This document shows, in pieces, positions 11,767 through 24,997 of a stretch of 64,000 nucleotides of DNA. This DNA comes from Rhopalosiphum padi. Its lineage: Eukaryota > Arthropoda > Insecta > Hemiptera > Aphididae. The position numbers were made by a program, and so were the translations under genes. Under the pieces are notes generated by a model. The model had not been told where the DNA came from, made no database searches, and saw only the letters and a list, made by a program, of their open reading frames with translations. The stretch covers positions 25,953,858 to 26,017,857 of the forward strand of contig NC_083598.1 of NCBI RefSeq assembly GCF_020882245.1, written 5' to 3'. Within the stretch, counting starts at the first letter, position 1, and every line of letters begins with the position of its first letter.

Positions 11767-14700
11767 GCCCTAAGACCATCGTATTTAAGAAAATAATATC
11801 AAATTATATGCTTTATTGGTTCTGAAGAATTTATTGTCGATGAATTTTTTTCACACTTATACTTAGTCTCTTTACAATTACATATAAAGGTGTATTACAA
11901 ATAAATCGGTACAACACGATTGCGCACTTTTTACCTTTTTGTATTTGAGAAAATACAACACATTTGCGCTCCTTTTATCTTTTTTCTTTGAGCAACTAAA
12001 AATATTTAAATAAATATAAATTCAAAAAATTTACCAACATTAATAATAACGTAATATATTAAAATAATACTTACATAGCAGTAATTTATTATTACGCGTA
12101 AAAAAAAAAAAATATAACAAAAATCAAGTTTTTATAACTGTTTAGCATAATAACGTGATCCAAATTTCAACAAATAATTTTTTAGAGATATCTCATTGTT
12201 TTTATACATTTTTCCAAGTATTTATTATAAATGAAATATTTTCTTCTTGCTCTTTACGAGGCTTGTTAATATTTTGTTGTTTTATACTATATTTTTTTAA
12301 ATAAAATTAATTTTGAATATCCAATAAAATATGTATAACTTGATAAATAGATGGATGATGAGATGTATAAAACTGAGGGTTTAGTGGCTATGAAAAGATT
12401 CTGGCTCATTGGCCGTTCTTGCTTTTGTTGAAAGTTCAGTTGCCTATAAAACCGGTAGAAATGCGGCATCAGGTGATATATAATTGTAACCTAACCTAGG
12501 ACTACGTTTTTGTCCTAAAAAGTTAGGAGAACTTGATTTTTAACCCAAGTACATGTACCTATAAAATAAACAATATTTTATATTAATTATAAACTGGCAT
12601 AAATCCAATAAATCAGGATCTCCTAAACTTTGTCATTAAATAACATGACAATTTTACATCATCTACGTTCATTTAAAAAATCATAAACGTATTTACTAAA
12701 ATTTGATACATAACATATAATATGGTGCTTACCTAGTCATCTTTTTTTTAAAACTTTAAATTCGTTATCGTAATTATAAGCACATCTATATTATGTATGT
12801 GTTAAGATTGTTGGAAATACAAATATTATGTTTTAGGAAAACCGTTGTAAAATTTTTGTAGACAAATTAGTCTTAAGTTTTTATAGTAGTCTCGGTAATT
12901 CGACAAAAAACAATGAGATTGGGATACTGTCAAGTGTCGGATAACTGCAACTGATTAAACATAAGGTATTTTTTTTATAATTTTCCTATTATTAGATAAA
13001 TATACTAAATATTTTAAAATAACAAATAAACCTAACTCTATTTTTTTAATAAAATAATTGTCTATAGGCTATTATAGACACTTGTATTTTTTTTATCCAT
13101 ATTTAATTAAATATATTGTTATTAATAAAATTAATATTATTAGCGTTTATAACGATGAATTAGAATACTCATCGTAGTAATAACTTAACGATGCTGTAAA
13201 AAACAAGGTAAATTATTGCATAAATTGTTGATTAAACATTTTTTTTTTTAATGAAATTATTTTTGATTCTTATAAATAAAAAAATAAAAATTGAATAGTA
13301 GGTAACCATTCTGCCGTACAGTAGTCGTTAACAGTAACTCGTCATCGAGTAAGTCACTGTTAATTCAATGATTAATTATTGAATACGAAAAATGATTCTG
13401 AGCGGAGATGATCTATCACCTATATTTCTAATGATATTGTATTATATAATTATATTGCTATCATAGCAATTTATTTTACTATTAGTAATTCTGCACTTAG
13501 TTGAATTAAATTTTTCCTTAAACATTAAATTTATTATATTATGATTAATTAAAAATTATTATTATAGTGTACATTTACGTAATATATTAATTTTTGAGTC
13601 AACGCTAACTACGGTTTGATTAGGTTCTTAGCATAGTTTAAGCGATAGCTTACAATTTTAAAACGAATCTAAATATTTTGAAAATATCACTATGTATAGT
13701 AAAATGTAATGATACAGTAAACGTTTCAAGTCTCTTCGAGTATAATATTTTTAAATTACAAGAAAATAACTAAAAATCATCATTCTTTGTTTAAATATCC
13801 AAATTGTCAAAATGTTAACAAAAAAACAATTATTATTATTATATTGTATCAACAACATTTTTATATATAGATAGTTCTAAGAAAAATGTATGTGGGATCT
13901 TGCATTAAATTTTCAAGATTTTTTTCTAAGCCTATATATTTTTATCAAATCTGAAAAAACTTATATTTAAAATTTAAAATGTTTTTAAATGGCTTAAAAT
14001 TAGTTAAATATTTTGGAATATTTCATTGAACGCTGAAAATAATAATGAAAGTTACAGTGTAGTATTTTAAGTTTCTATGACTCATACTTTTTAGAATAAC
14101 ATAACAAAATCTTGTGAAATTTAAAATACCTACACACACTGAAAAAGAGCCAACATATTATGAAAATTATTTAATATATAGTAATTACTAATTGATAAAT
14201 TTAAATTTGACGATTCTGTGATTATTTTAAGTCATTATAACAATAATTAATTGTTAAATACAAAAATACCATACAACTGGGTTTGCATAAAAGTTCCTAT
14301 TTTCCTCATATTATTTTTTATGTTTTTCTCAGTTGCTTGAAAATCATTTATAATTTATAATTTTCAACTTCTTCAGATTACTAAGTAGATTCAATTTTTT
14401 ACTAGACATCATCCCTCCTCCCAAAAGCGCAGAAAATGATTGCATTTTTACTGATTCAAATGTTTTGGCTTACCTACGGCAAAATAATAATGACCGTACA
14501 TTATTGTAAAATTAATATATTTATAACTCGGCTCAGAATTTAAAACTGCCAAAGATTTTGTTTTGCATTATAGATAAGCAAACATGTTCCTTGTGATGTG
14601 CTAATATCATATTATCATTATATTAATAATATTATGATAGCCGATAGATATTAAGTTTGGGACATAATTTAACTAGGAATGAAATGGTAGTATGTAATTC

Positions 14701-15847
14701 AATTCACCTTGTTTAATCCGACAGTATAGAAGTCCAAAAACAATTAATATGGTATGCTGATAATAAAATTACACAATCATTACCATTGTTAAATGATTAA
14801 ATTATCTTCAAAGAGATCTATTATACATAATAATATTAACGATAAGATGTATACTATTTTAATTTTTAATATATGTACTAATATAATATAAGTGAAAACG
14901 GCGTAATTAGTTAAAAATTGTGTTTACTGTGTATCTACCCAATAAATTTCGTTGAAACTCCGACTAAATTGTTTTAAGTACGAAAATAAAGCGAACTTAA
15001 CAAAACAAGGTGTCCATTATATTCACATCTCATAAATTATGAACATTTTAAATGTTATAAAAATAAAACTTAGTCGGACGTCAGAAAGTTATTATGTTAT
15101 TTTTCGAGTAATTTTTTCTATCAAAAAATGTATAACTATTATATCCAGTTTTCAAAATTCTATTAGCATTAAGACAACAGTAAGCCTTATTTTTATGTCG
15201 TCCAGGTAAGATGATAATTGAATTTAGAATTATAAGATTTCTTATTAAAGTTCCTATAATGTATAGCAATTAGCTATTTACGCATAACTTATGTTAAATA
15301 ATATGTTTATTGTTTATACATGCATATATTTATTATAAAATTTATATTTTATATACCTATTTTTAATGTTTATAATGATAGTTATATATTTTATTATTTC
15401 ACTTCAATTGTATGATATTATAAACTAAATAGGTATTGTTCGTATTGTAATAATTTATAATAATTGTTGTTATACGGCTTTTGAACTTTTTTTTTTTATC
15501 ACAATTTATAAATTAAAAATTAGTATAGTATAATATGTATATATTTGATGTTTACAATTATAAAATATTTTATTACTTATTAGTGTATTATTAAAGTACC
15601 TATACTTCTTATATATTTGGTGTCATGTAGAGACCACCAATCTAAAATACTTAATGAATTTTAAATTATGCAAATAAATAGAACATTTTTTGGAAATTTT
15701 CAATAGTAAGATAAAATGAATAGTATGTATAGTAGATATAGTATAGATACTAATTAAATTCGAATACATTTAGGTACATCCTATAGTGTTTTCAAATATC
15801 CTATTAAATTATTTTCATTGCGATTTTGATTAAGTATGATTGACTGG
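11767..15847. other. Gene-free stretch with old repeats
   Basis: No coding exon was recognised. A segment at 11910-11990 contains ATTGCGCACTTTTTACCTTTT, similar to ATTGCACTTTTTACCTAAAA near 46440. The 13.3-14.1 kb part belongs to the TTCTGAGCGGAG repeat family, described separately. Confidence 0.5.
13300..14130 (+). repeat. Second copy of the TTCTGAGCGGAG dispersed repeat
   Basis: GATTCTGAGCGGAGATGATC at about 13392 repeats the word at 5752 in the same orientation. The sequence that follows (GGATCTTGCATTAAATTTTCAAGATT, then text with TTAAAATTAGTTAAATATTTT) resembles the body of the 5.7-7.0 kb copy. Upstream at 13300-13380 is a palindromic block (CAGTAACTCG...CGAGTAAGTCACTG). Ends and class are undefined. 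Confidence 0.4.
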
Positions 15848-15985
15848 TGTGCGGTTTTAAACAATAATGCGATTTTAAATAAATGTGTGCGGTATTGGAC
15901 GGTTTGATTTTGGGAAGACTGTGCGGATTTTTTTTGGAAGTATGCGGTTACAGTATGCGGTTGTCATACCTAAATACCTTTGCGG
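15848..15985 (+). repeat. Array of TGTGCGGTTTT-like motifs related to the 11.2 kb element
   Basis: Words GTGTGCGGTTTTAAAC, GTGTGCGGTATTGG, TGTGCGGATTTTTTTTGG, ATGCGGTTACAG and ATGCGGTTGTC occur within about 130 bp, all in one orientation, matching the right arm of the 11169-11766 element. It is probably a fragment of the same family. It lies just past the probable 3' end of the K2P gene. A plus-strand open frame through it is a by-product of the repeat. Confidence 0.5.
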
Positions 15986-16011
15986 TAATAAATGTCTTAT
16001 TGTTTACGATT

Positions 16012-16017
16012 TTTATT
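16012..16017 (-). terminator. Candidate poly(A) signal of the K2P channel gene
   Basis: AATAAA reads on the minus strand here, about 410 bases past the stop codon at 16424. It is the first canonical hexamer I noticed downstream, though AT-rich sequence makes chance matches common. It implies a 3' UTR of roughly 0.4 kb. Confidence 0.35.
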
Positions 16018-16423
16018 ATTTTTCATGCGTATGTACGAAAATTGGTACTATGTTTTTAGTTTGTACGTTTTATGAATTCACAAAGTGTAAAAATGCATTT
16101 TCGTAGTGTACACACATTTTGTCGTAATTCATAATGCATCAGTGTGTTGACAACAAATGGGACAAGTATTATTTTTAATAAATAAAAAACGCAAAAAAAA
16201 AGAAAAGAAAAAAAACTGACCGATTTTATATTGATCACATATATATATACACAATTATTATTTTTCCATTTTTACAGGATTCGGAAGAGTGCGTCATTAT
16301 TATTATATGTATTGTATACAACAACCAAGGGAAACAATAACATTGTAACTTCGAATCTCGTATCTCGTATAATAATATAATTTGTACTTGGTCATCGTAC
16401 ATCGTTGAAATGAAAAAAGAAAA

Positions 16424-16609
16424 TCAGTCGTCGTCGTTATCGGTAACTGCGTCCGCATCGATAGTTGTCATCATGTCGTCTGCGTCGATGGTTGTCATGT
16501 CGTTCACTACGATAGGCGCTGGCTCGTTATTATCTGTCCTTGGTAACCCGAGACCAATTGTTGCACTTATTTTGGTCGTCGCTTGTCTGAACGAATTCTG
16601 CAACTTTTC
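16424..16609 (-). CDS. K2P channel, shared exon 4 of 4: cytosolic C-terminal tail and stop
   Basis: The acceptor TATATTTCAG is followed by GAAAAGTTGCAG in phase 0, giving EKLQNSFRQA, which continues directly from the M4 exon. The exon encodes 61 residues (A numbering 401-461) and ends with TGA at 16424-16426. The first 20 residues form a basic/amphipathic stretch after M4, and the rest is acidic with an imperfect internal repeat, MTTIDADD then MMTTIDADA, ending TDNDDD. No calcineurin-type PxIxIT site or PDZ-binding end was recognised. The tail of about 60 residues is short for this family. Open frames on the plus strand over this exon are shadows. Confidence 0.9.
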   Translation of the reverse strand, partial: EKLQNSFRQATTKISATIGLGLPRTDNNEPAPIVVNDMTTIDADDMMTTIDADAVTDNDDD

Positions 16610-17789
16610 CTGAAATATAATAATATAATAAACACGAAATCGTATAATATTTTGTATACATAAAGGTTTTTTTTTATTATATGGCTCCAATGACTCTGCT
16701 CGTCTAAAAACAATGTTTTTAATATTATAATATAATGCTTTAAACCTTAAACTATTGGTTCAATGATTAATACATTACTATTTACTATTGTTTATTTTTA
16801 TGTATAATTTATAAAATGCTAAAACCCTAAAAGACTTATCAAGCAACGATTAAATAAATAGTTTAAATTAAATATTTTTTTCAAAAACGTTAAGTCACAC
16901 AGTAGTTTACTTTGAATATAATACTATGAAAATCATTTTTTTATCCGAAAGCACAAACATTGACGGTAAATACAAGTGTCTTACATTAAAAATTTCGGCT
17001 TGCGGTACGTGCGCTTTGCGGTGCGTCCAAAATAAATAATAACAACGGCTAGAAGGTTTATCCTTTGGATTTCGCATTCCGTGGGTAGGAAATATCGTTA
17101 TGCCACGCGTACCTACTGTTTAATTAATAATGCAACGTACACATTTACAGGAACCGAAATCCTCTTGCGCCGTAGGTACCCCAAATATATGTAATATATA
17201 TATATATATATACTATACGATTAATAATCCAGAGACGGTCGGGATTCGGGACACCCGGAAGCTTGCATATATTCATAAGCTAGGCGTAATAAAGAGCACG
17301 CTATGTTCGTTGATAAAAATGACCTCGTGGGAAAAACCCTGTATCTCGTTGAAAGAATAATAGGTCGAATCCGTCACAAATTTCGTTATAATATATTGAG
17401 CGTATTCGTCTTGATCGCATGCATAAATATTAATTGTAAAAAAAAAAAAATATATACCAAATGCGAAATTCGTGTACGTATAATAATATGTCATAATATA
17501 TAGTTACTTATAACTGTGCGGGGCATAGAGGGGTATGAAGAATAATGTATATTAAAATAATATAGCTGGGAGCCTTTGATGGATATGATTAAAAATAGGT
17601 TTGTTAGGTTTTTATTTCCCAAAATTTAAACGACCGTTAGTATATAATTTCGCTAGAGTGATCGGATGGATAAGAGAAATATATTTCTGTATGGGTAATA
17701 AATTCTCCGATTATTTTATCATAGTGGTTGAGCCTTTTAATATGTTAATATCAATACTTTTTAAATAAAACGAATTAGTCAACTCTTAC
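16610..17789 (-). other. Intron between the M4 exon and the tail exon
   Basis: The intron runs from GTAAGAG (donor at 17789) to TTTCAG. It contains a (TA)n run near 17194-17212. It also contains a stretch at about 17273-17420 with open frames on both strands, discussed in the findings as a possible alternative exon or unrelated remnant. Confidence 0.8.
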
Positions 17790-17870
17790 CTGTACAACGT
17801 TTATGCACATAGATGTCAGTGCGAGTCCGAAAACCAAGTATACGATAGACACAATCATCACGAGTTGGTT
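17790..17870 (-). CDS. K2P channel, shared exon 3 of 4: transmembrane segment M4
   Basis: This 81-nt exon encodes exactly 27 residues (A numbering 374-400), from NQLVMIVSIV through YLVFGLALTSMCINVVQ. It lies between an acceptor TTATTTCACAG and a donor CAG|GTAAGA, phase 0 at both ends. The text is the classic M4 of KCNK18/TWK-like channels, with GLALTSMCIN forming the inner end of the pore-lining helix. It is too short for ordinary ORF calling and was found from the splice sites. It follows VPK at the end of pore loop 2 in the previous exon. Confidence 0.92.
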
Positions 17871-18135
17871 CTGTGAAATAAATGTTCAATATTAACGGTT
17901 ACGAAATAAATATAAATATGTTAAATTGCTATCAATATTGAATGGTAATGGATAACCCGCGGTAAGACTTTTGTATTAGCGGATTGAAAGTGTACGCATT
18001 GCTTTTTTTTTAAATATAAGTTATTTTTTTAAACCCTTTTTCAATGATTTCAAATAATAACTTTTTCTATTAAAATTAGGTCATGAAAATTATCGGACGT
18101 AATAAATTATCTTAATCAAACGGTAATGGACGTAC

Positions 18136-18444
18136 CTTGGGCACAAAATCTCCGAATCCGATCGTCGACATGGATATGAAAACGAAATAGAAAGATTCAA
18201 AAAATCCCCATCCTTCCTCGAAACAGAACATGATGGCTCCAATGACAATGTACACTACCAGCATGATGAATGCCACTGAAACGGGCAAGTTGAACTCGTC
18301 GTCAATAGTGTACACGCTGAGGGCTGGCGTGCTGGGAGATGTTGGAGGAAATCCGGACTGGCCATCCGGAACCCCGCCAAACATGTTACTTGGCCTCCGG
18401 AATTTGGTAATGTCGTACATCATCTGTACACCTTTCATAACCTC
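18136..18444 (-). CDS. K2P channel, shared exon 2 of 4: M2-M3 linker, M3 and pore loop 2
   Basis: The acceptor (T-rich tract, then CAG) opens at GAGGTTATGAAAGG in phase 0; the donor is AAG|GTACGT. The 103 codons (A numbering 271-373) give a cytosolic linker with a Pro/Ser-rich part (GFPPTSPSTPALS), then M3 (about 323-345, LPVSVAFIMLVVYIVIGAIM), the outer loop FEEGWGFFESFYF and the second pore helix and filter SMSTIGFGDFVPK (TIGFG at 364-368). The outer loop with FESFYF before the filter is a strong K2P signature. The frame that continues 5' of the acceptor is intron, not coding. Confidence 0.93.
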
Positions 18445-20601
18445 CTGAAAAAAAAGGTTAGTATTGGACTTTGTTACAATAATTTGGAGGAATAAAACAC
18501 CGGGAAACTGTGATGTGTATAAAGGAAGAGGGTGAACTCCCGGAATATCGATAGGTATATAATATAACATATTGCTCTTTCCTATTGCATAAAATATGTT
18601 GCAAGTTTGAGTCAGATATGGTTAAAGTGGTTTAAAGATACCTACTTAGAACAAAAATGTGAATAATTACAATTGCTTATCATAATAATTCCACTTGTTT
18701 CTCAGCTACTATACCGGCTCAGTTTGGTTCTTAAATTCATTTAAAGTAGGATTAATATTTTACAAAAAGTCTACTTTCCTTCTGGTAAAGTTTATCATAA
18801 TTATAAATAGCTGTAAAAATATTACGATTGGATGAGGAGAGGATTTAAATAAATACTTGTGTAATCTCTCATTTCTGACATAAAATGTATCAAAACACAC
18901 AATTTATTCGATAAAAATATAAAAGTATTATTATAGTCATATACTTGATTTTGGTAAAAATTTTAATTTTAATGTGGCTTTGATTTCAATAAGCGTTTAA
19001 ATAGTATTTAATGTTTGCGTGTTTGGTAAATAGCATAATATCGAACATACTGTACCAAATTAATTTTAAATCAATAATAATTAGATTTCGATGTTTGAAT
19101 TTGGGGCTTATGAAGTAATCGATTTCTAAAAGCTTTTAAAAGTTATTTTGTATATTTTATGGAAATACAAACAATATAATTGTCTTCGTTGTATTACTGT
19201 TCACATATTTTTCTCCGGTCAATAGAAATACGAAACGAAACATTAACGCCGTTACTGTCGGTCTTTTTAATTAATTCAACGTCCATTATAGCTTTAAATT
19301 AATTACTACCACTTTTGAAATGCAACGACCTATCAAATCAAATGATACCCCCGATCTCTTATTTTAATGTGGTTACTGTAGATAAGAGAAAAAATACTTT
19401 TTTTTTGTTAAAAGAGTTAAATAGTTTGTTTTTGTACATTTTGAACCTTCGTTTTAATTTTTAAATGCTACACTTATAAAAAAGAACAGTAGCCTTTATA
19501 TAATTTTGTAATATGGTACGACTGTTTGTGTTGTGGTTATTATATCCACTTGTTATTTTACTTTAAATTTTAATAAGTGGGTTTAACTATTAAACGTATC
19601 GTTAGATCAACATTTTAAATGTACTACCAAATTGAGTAAACAGTTGTAACCACGTGTACATAGGTACACTATACTCTTGACGTACGATACATGAAATATT
19701 TGATATTTGAAAGGATAGTTTGATAGTTTTAATTTTTAATTTTTAATGAATTAATAATTTTGATATCTATAGTACATCGTATACAGTATAGAATCAAGAA
19801 AAGCGAAGGTAAATACTTGTCATAAACATATTACTCTTTCGACCCATTTTAATCTAATTTTTATCAAATATTTTGTTATAAATTAATACGTTAAAAGTAC
19901 ACGCACACACACAAACACACACACACAAACACACATAGATATTGTATAGTATATTTAGTATATTTATTTCATATACAGTTAAAAACGATTACTTTTAAAA
20001 TATTAGCACAACATAAACGTAGGTAAGTTAATTAAGTAAATAATACCTAATTTAATTTAAAGCCCTCACAATGATTGATAACATTTTCCTATTCATTTAA
20101 TAGGTATGGGTAGTGTTTATATAAAGTCAACTTCTGTTAACAATTTAACATATATTATTTATAGATCATAACAATCATTTTGAAATTTTATATATATTAT
20201 TTTTAGATACTATTCTAGAGGACAGAATCGCAAAATAAAGTAAGTAATTGATGAAACAGTCAATAGATATTATATTTTGACTATATTCAAGCGCGTGATA
20301 TAAGGTATAATTAACGTAATAATATATTTATACAATGCACAAAGGTCGTTTAATTATAAATAATATACATTTCATATTGGGCTTACACTTACAATATTGC
20401 ATGCATTACTTTTGCTAAAATGTATAAAATATTTTGAAATGAAATAGTTTATTAGTCATGCGTGTCCTTTATGAACGAACTAAGACTTGACATTCGCATA
20501 GTCTAAATCCACAAGTCATTCATAAGTGATAGCACTATTGTACGCTATACGGTTCGTAGAGTTTAAGGTTTATTATGGTCATGGAAATTATTTTAACTTA
20601 C
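18445..20601 (-). other. Intron within the shared half of the K2P gene
   Basis: The donor is CAA|GTAAGT at 20601 and the acceptor is the T-tract plus CAG before 18444. The intron includes an imperfect CA-repeat at 19899-19935. Nothing else was recognised. Confidence 0.8.
19899..19935. repeat. Imperfect CA microsatellite
   Basis: A run of (AC)n interrupted by ACAA units lies within an intron of the K2P gene. Confidence 0.9.
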
Positions 20602-20804
20602 TTGAACTGGCGCAGTTCTGCGAACTTTTCGACAGCTGCCGGTGTAGTATAGACGCCGGACGAACGCCCAGAGAAATTTAATGCCTCTGGTGAACATTTT
20701 ACCAAAATCGGCCAACAATATAAGGAATATCGGTATGCCAAATATTGCGTACACAATGGTAATCAACCGTCCAGTATTCGTCGATGGAGATATATGACCG
20801 TAAC
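20602..20804 (-). CDS. K2P channel, shared exon 1 of 4: end of pore loop 1 and M2, the common acceptor
   Basis: The acceptor TTATTTCAG opens at GTTACGGTCAT. The first two bases complete a glycine codon whose first G comes from either upstream module, giving G-YGHISPSTNTGRL. The exon then encodes M2 (ITIVYAIFGIPIFLILLADFG) and a basic start of the cytosolic linker (GSCRKVRRTAPVQ); A numbering 203-270. The donor is CAA|GTAAGT, phase 0. The filter sequence is cut by the intron inside TIG|YG. This is the only exon of its kind that I could find, and both module A (ends at 25244) and module B (ends at 31903) match it in phase and protein logic, so it is the point where the two transcript types converge. 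Confidence 0.93.
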
Positions 20805-23800
20805 CTGAAATAACGACATTCCATCGTGAGTTATCTAATTTATAAGAACCGCGCCTGGTTGTCTGCAGGTATTTTTTACAAGACATGAAAAAATAATAAA
20901 TAAATATAAGACCTGATAAGCAATGAAAAAGAAAAGAAAATGTTTATAAATTTAATGTAGATTACTATAAGGACCGGCTTGGTGAATATCTGCGCTGTTT
21001 GAAAAATAATATTGCAAAGCTTATCTAGTGGCATACTTGGCGTGTTCAGTTAATTCAATTGTTTTTTTGAGGCTTCAGTGATGGTGGGATTTTATGAATC
21101 TGGATGACTGGATTAATACACGGAAACAATTCGTTTTAGTCAATTATTAAATATATATTATAATTTATAACGTAATGATATTAATATTTAATTGTGTATA
21201 ATAAATTTAAAATACCGTATTGTTATTATAAACAACTAACTAAGACATTAATTAGTATTGGTAATAATTAATTAAAAAATATGTATTTAAAGTAATCAGT
21301 GCCCAAAAATTTATTTTTGCCAACTGACCACGAGGCCTTTAAATATGCAGGGCTCTGTGGGACGGGACAGTTTTTATATTTGCATAGCCTTCAAGCCGGC
21401 CTTGACAATAAATAATATAAATATTTTAAGAAAAGTATTTTAAAAACAGTGAAAACTATAAAACAGGCATAGTTTTATAATTTGTTGAAAGCACTTCACA
21501 CGTAACAAAAAAATAGAACGTTTGTCATACACTCATTATACTTGTCGAATTTGTATAATGTATACAAGCTGAAATCATTTCCTCATATGCAGAATTATGA
21601 GAAGTGTATAATATAATAATATTGTTTGATTTGTTAATAGATATGTGATTTTAGTGAAACCGGATTTTGTATTTGATGAACGTTATTAATTTCTACACTG
21701 CACATATTATAATGTAATCATTTAATTTTAATTTTAATATTGTGAACAGTGAATTCTTTATCTTAAAAATTATAAACCTTTTGAAAAAAATATTTTTAAA
21801 TAATTTAAGGTATAATAAAATAATATGTTACAATCAGTTCTAATATTTTAATTGAACTAAACGGTATAACGCTAGTCTAGCATAACATATTATATTATAT
21901 TTGTTATTACATTTTATTTTTCTATATTCAATATAACATAATATTTTTCAAATTTGAATTGTTATAAAAATGATTTTTAATTCAAAATTAATGATTATTA
22001 TATTAATTCATTAGTTTATTCAATACTTCAGTAGTAAGTTAATGCACTAGTACATAATACTTTTATTTAGTTAAATTAAATAATCACATTAACTAGAAAT
22101 TGGTAAGTATTTAATTGTTGTCTCACAGTATACGCAATGAAAAGTTTATTGATAATCGATGTTCGCCAACAATTTTTAACATTTACTTACAACAGTTACA
22201 ACGTATTGAATATATATAGGTACCTAGTGATATACTGTGTTTACCACGAACATGATATGTTAAGAAAAATATCATATTAACGTGCATCATTTGTATTGCC
22301 TATCGATCAAACGTTCAAGATTAATTTTTAAAACAATTATAAATGATCAGTCGTTTGATCCGACATTTTACATACTCATGTGTCGACTATTATATAATTT
22401 GATGTGTGTTTACTGATCTAATAAGTGCATTCAATTTAAATAAATTTAATTTTAAAATTATAAATTTAACTTGTACTTAGCCCATTTAATTAAATCTACT
22501 CACGTGTTCTATTAGTTGGTAAAATGTTTTAGTAGTTTAGAAATTTGAATACATATTTAATAATGTACACGTGTGTACAATAAGAAAGTAATTTGTTAAA
22601 ATATGCATGTAATTAATTTTATATAATTACGCGTACATAGTGTATTCGTATATATATATGTAACGGAATTTTCATTAGAAAATGCGTACTTTACACATGT
22701 TAAATACGTATTGTAGGTCAAATGAAAATGAACAATACTATGCACTATGCTGTATACATTTTAAATACCTACCTACATGAAGTAACAATGGATAACTATT
22801 CAAGGTATATACTTGTTATTTCTAATTTGTTTCATTCACCATGTATGTACACTGGACTAATGTAATATTAATATTATTTAATACCGTCCAATACGCCTTA
22901 TACCTGAGGGATGTTTAAATTCTTCAGTTCCGCACAACAATGGATTACTATTACACTATGTGAATCTATAACGGATATCAACCGGCATAATGGGTAAAGT
23001 TAGTAAAACGAGACATAATGGAATCGACTCAACTAGATTATTATTATTATTATTCACAGGACATAATAATATTATAGATTATAATTTATTCAGATTTTCT
23101 ACGAAGGTACGAATATCCGTGTTTTGCGAGTAATCAGCGTCATGTAGTGTTGTTTTGTTGTTGTTGTTCATATTTCTAATTTTGTACATCGATCGATGGA
23201 ACGAATGTTTGGGTGTAAACTGTAAATACGTTGCGCCGGGTCTAGTGGCCGGAAAAACTAATATCAAAAGACTAGAATTTTAGTGGCAACAAAAATATTT
23301 TATACCGAGGGAGTTAGATCAGATTGATTTATGAACCGTTTAAAGTTTAGACGAATGGAGCCTAGTGAATATTTATTATATGTGGAAAATGGGCGCCGAG
23401 ATAAAATTATAACTTTACCATCGCATCACTCTTCTTGTCCAAACATCAAACACCAATCATTTGTCTGCCGTAGTAACATTATGATAATTTAACTAAATAG
23501 CTAATTTCATTTTTGGTGTACCTAATTAACAATATTTATGTTATATACTACATGAGCATCATGCAAATACAATATAGGTACTTATGAGTCCTATGAGTCC
23601 TAAATATTAAATAATGCTATAGTATCAATAATACCACTGTGAAAGCAATGACTATAAGCTATTTTTATTTTTATTTTATTACGAGGAAAATAGAAAAAAA
23701 ATTGATAATTTTCAAGTATTAAAAATATTTTATTAGATTGAAAATTTGTCGATTATGATTATTGATTTTTAGAAAATATTCTATAATTATGTAAGTACAG

Positions 23801-24636
23801 CAAATATAACATATCCGAAGTACGACAATTAAATTGAAAATATTATCAGATTAAAGTAACTACTAGGTTTTACAAAAAAATCACAAAAAATGATAAATCA
23901 TGTTAGACTAGTATTATATTTCCCTTGTGAAATATAACTTACGTTGCGCTATTTACTGTGAAACTTAAACGAAAAAATAGCAATATTTTATAGTGTTCGT
24001 GATAAATATGATTAAGTTTCGGTGTGATAAGACCACAGGTGAACTGTGTTTATTGCACCGTTAAAATGTAGTCAAACGTTTTTGAGACCTTATAATGTAA
24101 TATATATGATATATAATGTTATACGCGTTATACGATCATTATACCTGCAGCCATCATGGTGTATATTAGAAAAACGTGGGATAAGGCCGTAAAAAAGAAC
24201 CGTGTTATCCGGTCATCTTAATATAATCGTGTGATCAAAATTTACGTCATATCTGCAAAACGCATTTCTTTTTCAATTAATTTGCTGGATGAAAAACATT
24301 ACCATCGGAAGATGTGAGCGAATAAAGTTTTGCTGCACGAATATAAACTTTAAAGCTTGATTAAATTAGAAAAAATCGTCAAGTCGACACGTCTGCACCT
24401 CTATTTACAAATATACTGATCTCAAACTTCTCTTTCTCTCTCTCTCACACACATACACACTCGTGCCGACTGTGGTATAAATTAGTTTGCTAACCGTTAA
24501 CAAATCGCTATGGAAATATTCTGTTTTTAATTATTGAGAAATTCCAAATAATTACAACGACCGATTAAGAACCCAAAAACTATTTTTTTTTTTTATTTTA
24601 TCTAATGATAGTTTTTTACAAGGCTTTAGCCTACAG
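20805..24636 (-). other. Large intron upstream of the shared half
   Basis: No K2P-like exon or other clear gene was found in this stretch; it is AT-rich. The open frame at 23079-23267 on the minus strand has no recognisable features. A CT-rich tract followed by CACACAC lies near 24428-24462. Confidence 0.55.
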
Positions 24637-24916
24637 CAGTGGTTTTCAAACTGGGTGCCGCGAGTATGCACTAAGTGTGCCGCGGTTTTTCCATAAATTA
24701 TCGATTGCACTGAATTGTGATATAAGAAAATGCGGGTATGTGTCAACTATTCGTCCAAGAATTAAAAATATTTGTTAGCCCATCAATCACATATTTCTTA
24801 TTAAATGTATATATAATTATAAACAATTTTGTTCATCTAAAAAAAAGGTCAGTGTGCCGTGAAAATTTTTTGAAGTTTACGGTGTGCCGTGTATAAAAAA
24901 AGTTTGAAAACCACTG
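24637..24916. mobile_element. hAT-like non-autonomous element (MITE) with perfect 8-bp duplication
   Basis: The ends are CAGTGGTTTTCAAACT at 24637 and its complement AGTTTGAAAACCACTG ending at 24916. Sub-terminal GTGCCGCG/GTGTGCCGTG words are typical of hAT elements. The duplication GCCTACAG is perfect on both sides (24629-24636 and 24917-24924). At 280 bp it has no coding capacity. It sits in the K2P intron about 330 bp from exon A2. Confidence 0.95.
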
Positions 24917-24997
24917 GCCTACAGGTTACCTATTGGTATTATTGTATATCGTATTTAAATGTATATAGTTAATCTAAAACACTATTTTTATATATTA

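Noticed and set aside
12287..12469. 60-codon minus-strand frame
   Set aside because: Composition Tyr/Ser/Ile-rich as expected from AT-rich DNA; no splice partner or domain.
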